Of a stretch of DNA of 7,842 nt, positions 1 to 6,535 are shown one piece after another. The notes beneath the pieces are model-generated. The model worked only from the letters and a program-made list of their open reading frames with translations, had not been told where the DNA came from and did no database searches. The translations under genes and the position numbers were made by a program. The DNA comes from Oscillospiraceae bacterium (GTDB lineage Bacteria; Bacillota_A; Clostridia; Oscillospirales; Oscillospiraceae), in assembly GCA_015068175.1 (NCBI GenBank), contig SVLA01000095.1, forward strand, positions 1-7,842, written 5' to 3'. The first letter of the stretch is position 1. The number at the start of each line of letters is the position of its first letter.

Positions 1-1131
1 ATTTATCTGCATGGCTGTGTATAGTTTCCAATAGCGGCCTTTTCTTGCCATAAGTTCATCGTGGGAACCTGATTCGCTTATGCCATGGTTTTCGACAACC
101 ATAATAATGTCTGCATTTCGGATCGTGGAAAGACGATGGGCTATGATAAATGAGGTGCGGCCGGGAAGCACCCGGGAAATGGCATCCTGGATGGAAGCCT
201 CTGTTTCGGTGTCAATAGAACTTGTGGCTTCGTCCAGAATAAAGAGGGGAGGATCGGCTATCATGGCGCGGGCAAAGGAAACAAGCTGTTTTTCTCCAAT
301 ACTGAGCCTGTCGCCGTTTTCACCCACATTTGTTTCGTAGCTATCTTCAAGGCGCGCGGCTACCCTGTCCACGGAAACAAGCTGTGCAGCGGTAAGCATT
401 TCACTTTCGGAGGCGTCCATATTGCCGTAACGAATATTATAGCTCAGGCTGCCTGAGAAAAGCTGGGGGCTTTGCTGCACATAGCCCAGATTAGAGTGCA
501 GCCAATGACGTGAACGGCTGCGGTAATCAGTGCCGTCAATAAAAATTTTACCTTTGCTGGGTTCAAAAAAGCGGCAAATAAGATTTACAAGTGTACTTTT
601 CCCGGCACCGGTTTCGCCAACAAGGGCCACAGTTGAACCTGCGGGTACTGTAAATGACAGGTCCTTGAGTACATAGTCGTCTTCATCTGCATCCGGGTAT
701 CGGAACCAAACATTTTCAAAACGAATGTTTCCCTCGATTGGGGGATAGTTTTCGACTTTAGGATTCAGGGAGTCGCCATAAACTTCTTGAACCTCTTCTG
801 TCTCTCCGGCCTCGGTTTCTTCGCTGAGGAGGGAGCTGACTCGCTCAACATTCACCTGCACCGCAATAAACTCATTGTATATGCCGGAAATGGATACAAT
901 AGGGTCGATAATGCATATAGCGAAGGAAATAAAAGCAGAGAGCACGCCGTAATCCAGTTTTCCGCCGATTACCGCGGTACCTGTGCTATGAAGAGCTGCG
1001 GCTACGGCAACAGAGCCCAGAAGACTTACAAGAGGTAAAAACAGCGAATTCAAGCGGGCAACGCGTATATTGGATGAATACATTTTCTTAGTGAGCTCAG
1101 AAAACTCATCGGAGCTTTTATCTTCGGTAAC
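1..1131 (-). other. ABC exporter C-terminal half: last two TM helices plus nucleotide-binding domain
   Basis: This segment (chimera residues about 629-1005) is the back half of a multidrug/lipid-type ABC exporter. It opens with the cytoplasmic helix that precedes TM5 (DEFSELTKKMYSSNIRVARL). Two hydrophobic segments follow at about 657-676 and 688-712. The ATPase domain has Walker A GETGAGKST (800-808), a Q-loop in YVQQSPQLF (about 845-853), signature LSIGEKQ (904-910), Walker B LFILDEA with D928 and catalytic E929, a D-loop SSID, and the H-loop histidine H960. All ATPase residues look intact. The signature departs from LSGGQ (I at position 3, E at position 5), as is seen in some heterodimeric clostridial exporters. 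TM1-TM4 are missing, replaced by the secreted-protein sequence. The left edge probably cuts only a few C-terminal residues and the stop. Ten of 12 lysines are AAA, unlike every neighbour. Confidence 0.88.
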
Positions 1132-3015
1132 AAGAGTCTTGGTGGTCTTGGCACCGGAAGGCGCCTCGAAGGTGATGTCGGAGTCGGCCTTGGCGTTGGA
1201 ACCGACCACCAGCGTGACGATATCGCCGGCGGCGACCTTCAGGGTGAAGTAAACACCGGGCTCGCTCTTGTTAGAGTAGACATAGCCGCTGTAGACATTG
1301 CCATCGGCATCCTTCAGACTCTTGCTGTCGTAACGGGTCAGAGCGGCGTTGGTGGTACGCAGGCGGTGGGTGGTGGGATAGCCGCCGTCGTTGAAGCTCA
1401 GCAGGCCGTCGGCGGTGGTGAAGCTGGCCAGATTCACGCCGGAGGTACCGGCAGCAACATCGGCAAACCAGCTATTGATCTCATCCACGGTCAGCATGTT
1501 GAAGAACTTCTCGGCATCCAACTGTTCAGCGCCGAAGTCCCAAACATAGATCTTATCGGAGGAATACTCGGGGGCTTCGTCAATCACCAGCTCGCCCAAC
1601 TCGATCTTGGCGATGTAGCTGGAAACGTCGCCCACCACGATGTCCACGGTGCCGGCTTCGCCGGTGTGGTTGTAGGTCAGGGGAACCATCGTGCCGCCGT
1701 CACCGGAGGGGAAGGACTCATTGGCGCCGTCGGGGAAGGTAATGTCCCAGTTGTAGCCGACGTAAACGGTCACGGAGCAGGGACCGGAGACGGGGACGGA
1801 GATGGTGGAATTCTTGGTGTTCATGCCGTAGGTAGCGCCGTGCTTGGAAGCGCTGCCGGTGATGGACAGACCGTTGTAGGGATTCTGGCCGGTGTAATCA
1901 TCGGAAGTGAAATCCCAGGAAGTGGCTGCGGCAGGCTCGGTGGGGGCTTCCGTAGCTTCAGGTTCAGCGGTACCGGCGGTGGTCTCCACGACCACAACCT
2001 TGGACAGCCGAGCGTTGCGTTCACTGCTGGGGGAGGCAATCTGATAAGTACCTGCGGGCAAAGCCTTATAGGTTACTTCGATGTAAGAAGTGCCGGTGAC
2101 TTCGGGCGTTGCAGTGCCGTCCATGTCGGCCACGGCGACGCCGTTGGCATCCAGCAGGTTAAAGGTGGAGGTGTTGCTGCCGCCGGTGGAGCCGATCCAC
2201 ACGGTTACATCGGCAGTACCGGTAACGGTAAAAGTCAAACCGCCGGCGTTCTTCTTTTCCAGTTCCACGCAGAAAACAGCTTCGCTCTTGGTACGCTTGG
2301 TCAGCTTGCCGAAGCTGGTGAAATAGCCCTCAGCAAAAGCGGTGCCGGCCTCCACGGCTTCCTTGTCTGCTGCGGCGGTGAGGGTGGTGGCATCGAAAGT
2401 GTAGGTGCTGGTCACGGTATCGTTACCTGTATTGCCGCCCTCGCCGGAACCGGAGGCGTTCTCGGTCACTTCCAGCTTGAACAGATAGTTGCTGCCTTCG
2501 GGCAGGCCCAGGTAATAAGTACCTGCAGCTTCTACGTTCAGTTCGGAGATGTACAGACTGTTCTTAACGGACGCGGCGGGATCGGTGGTGGTCAGAGTCG
2601 AGCCGTTGGCGTCGTAGATGGCGAAGGTACGGCCGTCACCACCGGAGACCCACCAGACCTTCACGACGGCGGCGCCGGAAGTGGTAAACTGAATCGCGTT
2701 CTTGGTCGTTGAGCCGATGCTGCTCTTGGCGCCGAAGTTCAGCCGCTGGGTAGCGGAGTAACCGTCGTCAAAAGTCTTGCTGCTCGGATCGACCTTGTTC
2801 TTTGCGCTGTAGTGTACGGTGAAATAGTCATGGAACTTTTCGGTTTCACCGTCTGCCTTCGCACCGGCTTCGAATGCGGTCAGGTCAGCGGTGGCATCCA
2901 GGACATGGACGTTGTCCGCTGCTTCCACAGCCAGCAAAGATGCCGGCAGGATCTGCACGACCATCAGCAACGCAATGGCCAGCGCAAGGATCCGGTTTTT
3001 CATCTTCTTGCTCAT
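1..3015 (-). CDS. Chimeric ORF: secreted modular protein joined in frame to ABC exporter C-terminal half (partial)
   Basis: One reading frame runs without a stop from ATG at 3015 to the left edge (1005 codons, no stop seen). The start is well supported: AGGAGG at 3029-3024 lies 8 bases upstream, and a good promoter sits upstream of that. Residues 1-33 are a Sec signal peptide: K3, K4, K6 and R8, then a hydrophobic stretch of residues 9-30, and a likely VEA/A cleavage after residue 32. Residues 34 to about 628 are beta-rich modules, and about 629-1005 are an ABC exporter half with a full nucleotide-binding domain. The halves differ in GC and codon use. A fused product should also be misoriented: after an exported N-terminus, only two membrane helices would leave the ATPase outside the cell. 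I therefore read this as two gene fragments joined by an assembly error or a recombination. The open frame is certain, but its being one functional gene is unlikely. Confidence 0.85.
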   Translation of the reverse strand, partial: MSKKMKNRILALAIALLMVVQILPASLLAVEAADNVHVLDATADLTAFEAGAKADGETEKFHDYFTVHYSAKNKVDPSSKTFDDGYSATQRLNFGAKSSIGSTTKNAIQFTTSGAAVVKVWWVSGGDGRTFAIYDANGSTLTTTDPAASVKNSLYISELNVEAAGTYYLGLPEGSNYLFKLEVTENASGSGEGGNTGNDTVTSTYTFDATTLTAAADKEAVEAGTAFAEGYFTSFGKLTKRTKSEAVFCVELEKKNAGGLTFTVTGTADVTVWIGSTGGSNTSTFNLLDANGVAVADMDGTATPEVTGTSYIEVTYKALPAGTYQIASPSSERNARLSKVVVVETTAGTAEPEATEAPTEPAAATSWDFTSDDYTGQNPYNGLSITGSASKHGATYGMNTKNSTISVPVSGPCSVTVYVGYNWDITFPDGANESFPSGDGGTMVPLTYNHTGEAGTVDIVVGDVSSYIAKIELGELVIDEAPEYSSDKIYVWDFGAEQLDAEKFFNMLTVDEINSWFADVAAGTSGVNLASFTTADGLLSFNDGGYPTTHRLRTTNAALTRYDSKSLKDADGNVYSGYVYSNKSEPGVYFTLKVAAGDIVTLVVGSNAKADSDITFEAPSGAKTTKTLVTEDKSSDEFSELTKKMYSSNIRVARLNSLFLPLVSLLGSVAVAAALHSTGTAVIGGKLDYGVLSAFISFAICIIDPIVSISGIYNEFIAVQVNVERVSSLLSEETEAGETEEVQEVYGDSLNPKVENYPPIEGNIRFENVWFRYPDADEDDYVLKDLSFTVPAGSTVALVGETGAGKSTLVNLICRFFEPSKGKIFIDGTDYRSRSRHWLHSNLGYVQQSPQLFSGSLSYNIRYGNMDASESEMLTAAQLVSVDRVAARLEDSYETNVGENGDRLSIGEKQLVSFARAMIADPPLFILDEATSSIDTETEASIQDAISRVLPGRTSFIIAHRLSTIRNADIIMVVENHGISESGSHDELMARKGRYWKLYTAMQIN
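1132..3015 (-). other. Secreted modular protein segment (N-terminal ~628 residues, C-terminus missing)
   Basis: After the signal peptide come about four modules rich in T, S, G, V and short beta-like stretches. Module 1 spans about 34-186 and module 2 about 203-345. The two look related: each has a region like 'FAEGYFT' or 'FHDYFT', a 'DANG' turn, and an 'AGTYY' or 'AGTYQ' strand near the end. A G/S/N-rich linker (about 187-202) separates them. A P/E/T-rich linker (about 346-365) leads to module 3 (about 366-485, opening with SWDFTSDDY). Module 4 (about 488-628) opens with VWDFGAEQLD and stops mid-domain at the junction. There is no catalytic motif, sortase signal or SLH domain in what remains. 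From memory, such modules occur in large secreted polysaccharide-active proteins (for example pectate lyase-like) of gut Clostridia. That parallel is unverified. Lysine is almost always AAG (one AAA in about 34). Confidence 0.75.
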
Positions 3016-3077
3016 TGTTTCTACCTCCTAAATTCGACCAGCTTTCCTGCGGAAACTTTGGTCATATTTACCATTTC

Positions 3078-3106
3078 ATCATACCGCAAAATGGACAGTT
3101 CGTCAA
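3078..3106 (-). promoter_or_regulatory. Sigma-70-type promoter for the secreted protein gene
   Basis: Reading the minus strand, TTGACG (3106-3101) is followed by a 17-base spacer and TATGAT (3083-3078), each one mismatch from consensus. The predicted start is near 3071, giving a leader of about 56 bases with AGGAGG at 3029-3024. The stretch upstream of the -35 (about 3107-3130) is very AT-rich, like an UP element. This was read by eye and not tested. Confidence 0.7.
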
Positions 3107-3149
3107 TATACAATTAAACTAAATATACGGATTTTTCACGTTTTTTCTC

Positions 3150-3178
3150 TTGCATTCCGAGCGGTAATATGAAATAAT
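3150..3178 (+). promoter_or_regulatory. Possible promoter for the fructokinase gene
   Basis: TTGCAT (3150-3155), a 17-base spacer and AATAAT (3173-3178) match the sigma-70 pattern moderately. Transcription would start near 3185, about 22 bases before the ATG, leaving room for the GGAGGG ribosome site at 3193-3198. A nearby TAATAT (3165-3170) is an alternative -10 but lacks a good -35. No clear operator or cre-like site was recognised. Confidence 0.4.
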
Positions 3179-3206
3179 AACAAAAAACTTTTGGAGGGAT
3201 CCTGCA

Positions 3207-4160
3207 ATGATCAATGTTGTTGCTCTTGGCGAACTGCTCATCGATTTTACCTGCGTTTCTGCCGATGCCGAAGGTTACCCCACCATGGCGGCCCACCCCG
3301 GCGGCGCACCGGCCAATTTCCTGGCGGCCTTGTCCTCTTTCGGCGCAAAGACGGCCCTGCTGGGCAAGGTTGGCAATGATACCTTCGGAAAATTGCTGAC
3401 CGGCACCCTCAATGCCGCCGGCATCGATACCCGGGGCCTCGTCATGGATGACGGCGTGTTTACCACCCTGGCCTTCGTGACCCTGGATCCTTCCGGCGAC
3501 CGGGAATTTGCCTTTGCCCGGAAACCCGGTGCCGATACCCGGATCCGCTTTGAGGAACTGGATCTGTCCCTCGTCGATGAGGCCCAGGTTTTCCATTTCG
3601 GCACCTTGTCCCTGACCGATGAGCCGGCGGCGGATGCCACCCGCCGGGCCGTTGCCTATGCAAAAAGCAAGGGCAAGCTGATCACCTACGATCCCAACCT
3701 CCGCAAGCCGCTGTGGGACGACCTGGACCGCGCCAGGGAACAGCTTTTGTGGGGTTTGCACCAGGCGGATGTGGTGAAGATCAGCGATGAAGAGGTCCGT
3801 TTCCTCTTTGATCTGGACCCCGTGGCAGGCGCGCAGTACATTCTGGATCATTGCGGTGTCAAGCTGGTATTTGTCACCTGCGGCCCTGAGGGCTGCTGGT
3901 TCCAAAATGCCCGGGCCAAGGGCATGGTCCCCGGTCTGTCCGATATCAAGGTGGTGGATACCACCGGCGCCGGCGATATTTTCGGCGGCAGTGCCGTTTG
4001 GAAACTGCTGCAGACCGGCAAGGCCCCCCAGGACCTGACGGAGGAAGAACTGCAGGATACGGTCCGTTTTGCCTGCACGGCAGCAGGCCTTTCCACCACC
4101 AAGCACGGCGGTATTTCCAGCGTTCCCGCTCTGCAGACGGTTCTCGACCGCATGGCATAA
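3207..4160 (+). CDS. scrK: PfkB-family carbohydrate kinase, probable fructokinase (ScrK type)
   Basis: This 317-residue protein is a ribokinase-fold sugar kinase of normal length, predicted to phosphorylate fructose to fructose-6-phosphate with ATP in the cytoplasm. The PfkB signatures are both present: GGAPANFLAALS at 32-43, and DTTGAGDIFGGS at 251-262 with D257 as the expected catalytic base. The opening NVVALGELLIDF (3-14) forms the first strand and sugar-contact region. YDPNLRKPLW (161-170) and VKISDEE (190-196) are typical of bacterial fructokinases. GGAGGG at 3193-3198 sets the ATG start, 8 bases downstream. The gene stands alone between divergent and convergent neighbours, with no sugar transporter or glycosidase in view, so the fructose substrate rests on family resemblance. 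Another hexose or 2-keto-3-deoxygluconate is possible but less likely. The TAA stop lies inside the A/T tract of the convergent terminator. Confidence 0.93.
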   Translation: MINVVALGELLIDFTCVSADAEGYPTMAAHPGGAPANFLAALSSFGAKTALLGKVGNDTFGKLLTGTLNAAGIDTRGLVMDDGVFTTLAFVTLDPSGDREFAFARKPGADTRIRFEELDLSLVDEAQVFHFGTLSLTDEPAADATRRAVAYAKSKGKLITYDPNLRKPLWDDLDRAREQLLWGLHQADVVKISDEEVRFLFDLDPVAGAQYILDHCGVKLVFVTCGPEGCWFQNARAKGMVPGLSDIKVVDTTGAGDIFGGSAVWKLLQTGKAPQDLTEEELQDTVRFACTAAGLSTTKHGGISSVPALQTVLDRMA

Positions 4161-4193
4161 AAAACCGGGGCCCGGCAGTTTTGCCGGGCCCCG
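4159..4193 (-). terminator. Intrinsic terminator of the ylmH-DUF896 operon, shared convergent hairpin
   Basis: A perfect 12-bp GC-rich stem (4166-4177 with 4182-4193) has a 4-base loop. In the minus direction it is followed, after one base, by six T (4164-4159), the classic intrinsic terminator form. It lies seven bases past the DUF896 stop codon. In the plus direction the hairpin follows the fructokinase stop by five bases but has no T-run after it, so it should end fructokinase transcripts poorly unless helped by another factor or by RNA processing. Confidence 0.88.
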
Positions 4194-4199
4194 CTGCGT

Positions 4200-4418
4200 T
4201 CAGGTGGGGTCTTCGGGTTTGCGCTTCACTTTTTTCTTGGTGCCATCGGGATAAACGATGGTGGTGTGTTCCAGTTGGCCCTTCAGGTTGGCCGTCACGG
4301 AGTCGATATAGGCTCTGCGGAGCCGATCCCGCTCGGCAAGCTCTTCAGGACTCAGGCCGTCGGCCTTTGCTTTTCTGGCCAGTTCGTTGATCCGGGTGAT
4401 CATTTCGTTCAAGTTCAT
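4200..4418 (-). CDS. DUF896 (UPF0291, YnzC-like) small protein
   Basis: A 72-residue, charged protein of the DUF896/UPF0291 family of Firmicutes, in the usual size range (Bacillus subtilis YnzC is about 77 residues and folds as a helical hairpin). Family features are MITRINELARKAK near the start, a second helix of the form LSPEELAERDRLRRAYID, and the conserved ending region LKGQLEHTTIVYPDG before a lysine-rich tail. The molecular function is unknown. I chose ATG 4418 over an in-frame ATG at 4436. A GAGG ribosome site (4430-4427) lies 7 bases before 4418, none precedes 4436, and the family normally begins at this point. The ribosome site overlaps the ylmH stop codon, so the two genes are probably translated together from one mRNA ending at the hairpin downstream. 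In B. subtilis ynzC lies in the SOS-controlled yneA operon. No LexA-type box is evident here. Confidence 0.9.
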   Translation of the reverse strand: MNLNEMITRINELARKAKADGLSPEELAERDRLRRAYIDSVTANLKGQLEHTTIVYPDGTKKKVKRKPEDPT

Positions 4419-4428
4419 ATCATTTACC

Positions 4429-5214
4429 TCATACATAGCGATGGATTGTTACGGAAATGCGGTCTTTTTTCGTTCGTCCGCCGATCACGGACAGCCGGAC
4501 CTTGCCCAATCCCCGAACGGAGATCTTTGCGCCCTCGGAAACAATCTTATCCGGCTTCTCGCAGGGGAGGCCGTCAATGGCTGCTTTTCCCTGGGTGATA
4601 TATTGTGCGGCCAGGCTCCTTCCGATACGAAAACCGCTGGAGATCACGCTGTCCAGCCGGAGGGAAGCCAGGGTGTCCCGGATCTCTTTGACTTCCGGTT
4701 CCGGGATCCGGGCCTCTTGCAGGGGGATTTGCTTCAGTTGCACATGGGTCCTGCCGGCGGAAGTGAAATTCTGCAGGATATAAGGGGCAATCTCCGCGGT
4801 GACGAAGAAATCGCAGCCGTTTTCACCCACGCAGATGTCGCCCACGGTCTCCCGTGCGATGCCGGAACCCATCAGGGCCCCGAGGAAATCCCGGTGGCTG
4901 GGGCTGTCGCCGTGGTAAAAATCGGCATGGAGGCATACCAGGGGGCTGTCCTCTGCCCACAGACAAGACTCGTCCAGATATTCCGGCAGGTAGATCAGCA
5001 TTTTGCGCTCTGCGTCCTCATAGCCGCCGAAGGCGTAAAGGCCCGGTTCGTCACCGAACAGATACCGGCTCATTTCCAGCTCCCGGGGGCTGAGGAATGG
5101 GGTGTTGGCAGGGATGCTGCGGCGGATGCCGGCGTTGATCTTGTCCCAGAGCTTGGCCAGCAGCAGGCGGTCCTCGCTGTTTTGGGCGATCTTATCGATA
5201 TTATTGCGGTCCAT
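4429..5214 (-). CDS. ylmH: YlmH-like S4-domain RNA-binding protein
   Basis: The 261-residue protein matches YlmH in length (about 257 in B. subtilis) and architecture. An N-terminal domain runs to about residue 180. A C-terminal S4 RNA-binding domain follows (about 186-261), beginning RLDSVISSGFRIGRS and containing a 'G.AAIDG' turn and an 'EGAKISVRGLGKV' strand region. S4 domains bind structured RNA. YlmH has been linked in B. subtilis to ribosome-associated quality control, where it contacts stalled large subunits carrying peptidyl-tRNA. That role is inherited from the family and not shown here. I chose the start at 5214 (MDRNNIDK). The frame stays open upstream to 5304, but that stretch overlaps the promoters and lacks a ribosome site. 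The site before 5214 is weak (GGTGA). The gene usually sits in the division cluster with sepF and ylmG, but here it is paired with a DUF896 gene. Confidence 0.9.
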   Translation of the reverse strand: MDRNNIDKIAQNSEDRLLLAKLWDKINAGIRRSIPANTPFLSPRELEMSRYLFGDEPGLYAFGGYEDAERKMLIYLPEYLDESCLWAEDSPLVCLHADFYHGDSPSHRDFLGALMGSGIARETVGDICVGENGCDFFVTAEIAPYILQNFTSAGRTHVQLKQIPLQEARIPEPEVKEIRDTLASLRLDSVISSGFRIGRSLAAQYITQGKAAIDGLPCEKPDKIVSEGAKISVRGLGKVRLSVIGGRTKKDRISVTIHRYV

Positions 5215-5230
5215 TTCATCACCAAAAGTG

Positions 5231-5239
5231 ATTATAGCA
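5231..5239 (-). promoter_or_regulatory. Extended -10 promoter for ylmH
   Basis: On the minus strand TGCTATAAT (5239-5231) is a perfect extended -10 element (TG, one base, TATAAT). There is no good -35 at the usual distance, which the extended element can offset. Transcription would begin near 5224, only about 10 bases before the ATG at 5214, so the mRNA would have a very short leader carrying just GGTGA. Confidence 0.65.
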
Positions 5240-5269
5240 CAACTTTTCCGGAAAGGAAAGAAGTTTTTC

Positions 5270-5298
5270 TTGTGCCGGGCGAAAATCTGCGTTATAAT
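5270..5298 (+). promoter_or_regulatory. Promoter of the two-flavoprotein operon
   Basis: TTGTGC (5270-5275), 17 bases, then a perfect TATAAT (5293-5298). Transcription would start near 5305, giving a leader of about 28 bases with AGGAGGG at 5320-5326. The element lies back to back with the ylmH promoter, with 30 bases between the ylmH TATAAT and the TTGTGC, so the two promoters could compete or be co-controlled. No operator palindrome was recognised between them. Confidence 0.65.
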
Positions 5299-5332
5299 AT
5301 ACAAAATACACCCTTACATAGGAGGGATCCAT

Positions 5333-6535
5333 TTGATCATCGGTATCATCGGCGGCGGCGCATCGGGTATGGCGGCCGCCCTGGCTGCGGCGGAAAGCGG
5401 CGAGCATCAGGTGATCCTCATGGAGCGGCAGGCCCGGGTGGGCCGCAAGCTCCAGGCCACCGGCAACGGACGCTGCAACCTGACCAACCTTCATGCCGCG
5501 GCGGAAAAATACCACGGCGAGGAGCCGGCTTTTGTGGCCTATGCCCTGGAAAAATTTCCTCCGGAAAAGACCCTGGATTGGTTCCGGGACCTGGGATTGC
5601 TGACGGTGGCAGAGGACTCCGGCCGGGTCTATCCTTACTCCGACCAGGCCAATTCTGTGGTGGATGTCCTTCGTTTCGGTCTCCAAACGGACCAAATTGA
5701 GACCAAAATGGGCTTTGAAGTGACCAAAATCAAGCAAAACGGCACCGGTTTTTCCGTCGAAAATGGGGAGGAAACCGTCTTTTGCCATAAGCTGATCATC
5801 GCCTGCGGCGGCCTGGCAGGCACAAAATTGGGGGGCGGCATGGCCGGTTATAAGCTCTTGCGGAGCCTGGGCCACCGCTGCAGCAAACTGCGGCCCACCC
5901 TGGTGCAGCTCAAAAGTGATTGGGGCGGCTGTCCGTCCCTGAAGGGCGTTCGGGCCAATTGTCGGGCCACGATCCAGAAAAACGGTGAGAAATTTGCCGA
6001 AAGCACGGGGGAGATCCAGTTTACGGAGTACGGCCTTTCCGGCCCGGTGATCTTTGAGATCTCCCGGGATGTTTGCCATGAGAAGGGGAATTGGGCTTGT
6101 AAGCTGGACTTTCTGCCGGACCTGGATGTCCGTCCCTCGCTGACAGCGCGCCTGGACCGGGCATTGCCGGTGGAAGAATTGCTCACCGGAATTCTCCATA
6201 ATCGCCTTGGCCGGGTGCTGACCCAGGCGGCAGGAATCCGGGGACAACGGCGCACAAACAGTCTGACATTGGCGGAAATTGAGGAAGTTTGCCGCCTGGT
6301 CCATGGCCTGGAAATCCCGTTGACCGAGACTATGGGCATGGATGCGGCCCAGGTCACTGCCGGCGGCATTCTGACCGACCAATTCGATCCGTCCACCATG
6401 GAGAGCCGCCTGGTGGCCGGCTTGTACGCTTGCGGAGAGGTGCTGGATATTGACGGCGATTGCGGCGGCCATAATTTGCAGTGGGCCTGGAGTTCCGGCC
6501 TGCTGGCCGGCTACAGCGCAGGAGGTGCCTTATGA
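5333..6535 (+). CDS. NAD(P)/FAD-dependent oxidoreductase, HI0933/YhiN/BaiN family
   Basis: A 400-residue cytoplasmic flavoprotein with normal family length. It opens with the FAD Rossmann motif GIIGGGASGM (4-13) and an acidic residue (E31) ending the second strand. Next comes the family hallmark GNGRCNLTN (44-52). The C-terminus carries TAGGILTDQFDPSTMESR and GLYACGEVLDIDGDCGG (363-379), the second FAD-contact block. The family includes E. coli YhiN and BaiN, the latter proposed to act in gut clostridial bile-acid 7-dehydroxylation. Databases often call members 'aminoacetone oxidase family', a name with little direct support. The substrate is unknown, and no other bai genes are visible. The start is TTG at 5333: AGGAGGG (5320-5326) is well spaced, and the next motif begins four residues later. 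The longer frame back to 5102 overlaps ylmH and the promoters and is not used. It is the first gene of an operon. Confidence 0.92.
   Translation: MIIGIIGGGASGMAAALAAAESGEHQVILMERQARVGRKLQATGNGRCNLTNLHAAAEKYHGEEPAFVAYALEKFPPEKTLDWFRDLGLLTVAEDSGRVYPYSDQANSVVDVLRFGLQTDQIETKMGFEVTKIKQNGTGFSVENGEETVFCHKLIIACGGLAGTKLGGGMAGYKLLRSLGHRCSKLRPTLVQLKSDWGGCPSLKGVRANCRATIQKNGEKFAESTGEIQFTEYGLSGPVIFEISRDVCHEKGNWACKLDFLPDLDVRPSLTARLDRALPVEELLTGILHNRLGRVLTQAAGIRGQRRTNSLTLAEIEEVCRLVHGLEIPLTETMGMDAAQVTAGGILTDQFDPSTMESRLVAGLYACGEVLDIDGDCGGHNLQWAWSSGLLAGYSAGGAL
6521..6535 (+). promoter_or_regulatory. Coupled translation start: GGAGGTG site and ATGA overlap
   Basis: GGAGGTG (6521-6527) lies inside the last codons of the first flavoprotein gene, and the next ATG (6532-6534) overlaps its TGA stop (6533-6535) as ATGA. 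This arrangement is typical of translational coupling and fixes the downstream start. Confidence 0.85.

Noticed and set aside
1366..2712. Long plus-strand open frame (448 codons) opposite the secreted protein
   Set aside because: Glycine/valine/histidine-rich low-complexity translation with no domain. It is the shadow of a gene with GC-rich third positions, and the minus strand has a signal peptide, ribosome site and promoter.
1..3015. A new class of secreted-sensor ABC transporter
   Set aside because: Missing TM1-TM4, predicted extracellular ATPase, a mid-domain break and a codon-use change at the join argue for a chimera, not a new system.
3043..3055. TTTCC-TGC-GGAAA inverted repeat in the leader of the secreted gene
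   Set aside because: Arms of only 5 bp with a 3-base loop are too short to claim an operator or RNA switch. No repeat copy was seen elsewhere.
3114..4106. Minus-strand open frame (330 codons) opposite the fructokinase
   Set aside because: No family motif or ribosome site. The plus strand encodes a clear PfkB kinase over the same span.
5215..5304. Longer ylmH start at 5304
   Set aside because: The extra 30 residues have no family similarity, no ribosome site, and overlap both the ylmH -10 element and the opposing promoter.
4387..5700. Plus-strand open frame (437 codons) across ylmH and into the flavoprotein
   Set aside because: It spans two promoters and is antisense to YlmH. Past 5333 it is out of frame with the flavoprotein. 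No domain seen.
5219..6472. Minus-strand open frame (417 codons) opposite the first flavoprotein
   Set aside because: Composition typical of an antisense shadow, no recognisable domain, and the plus-strand protein has intact FAD motifs.
5333..6535. Part of a bile-acid (bai) operon
   Set aside because: Only family-level likeness to BaiN. No other bai-type gene is present, and HI0933-family proteins are widespread in bacteria with no bile-acid metabolism.
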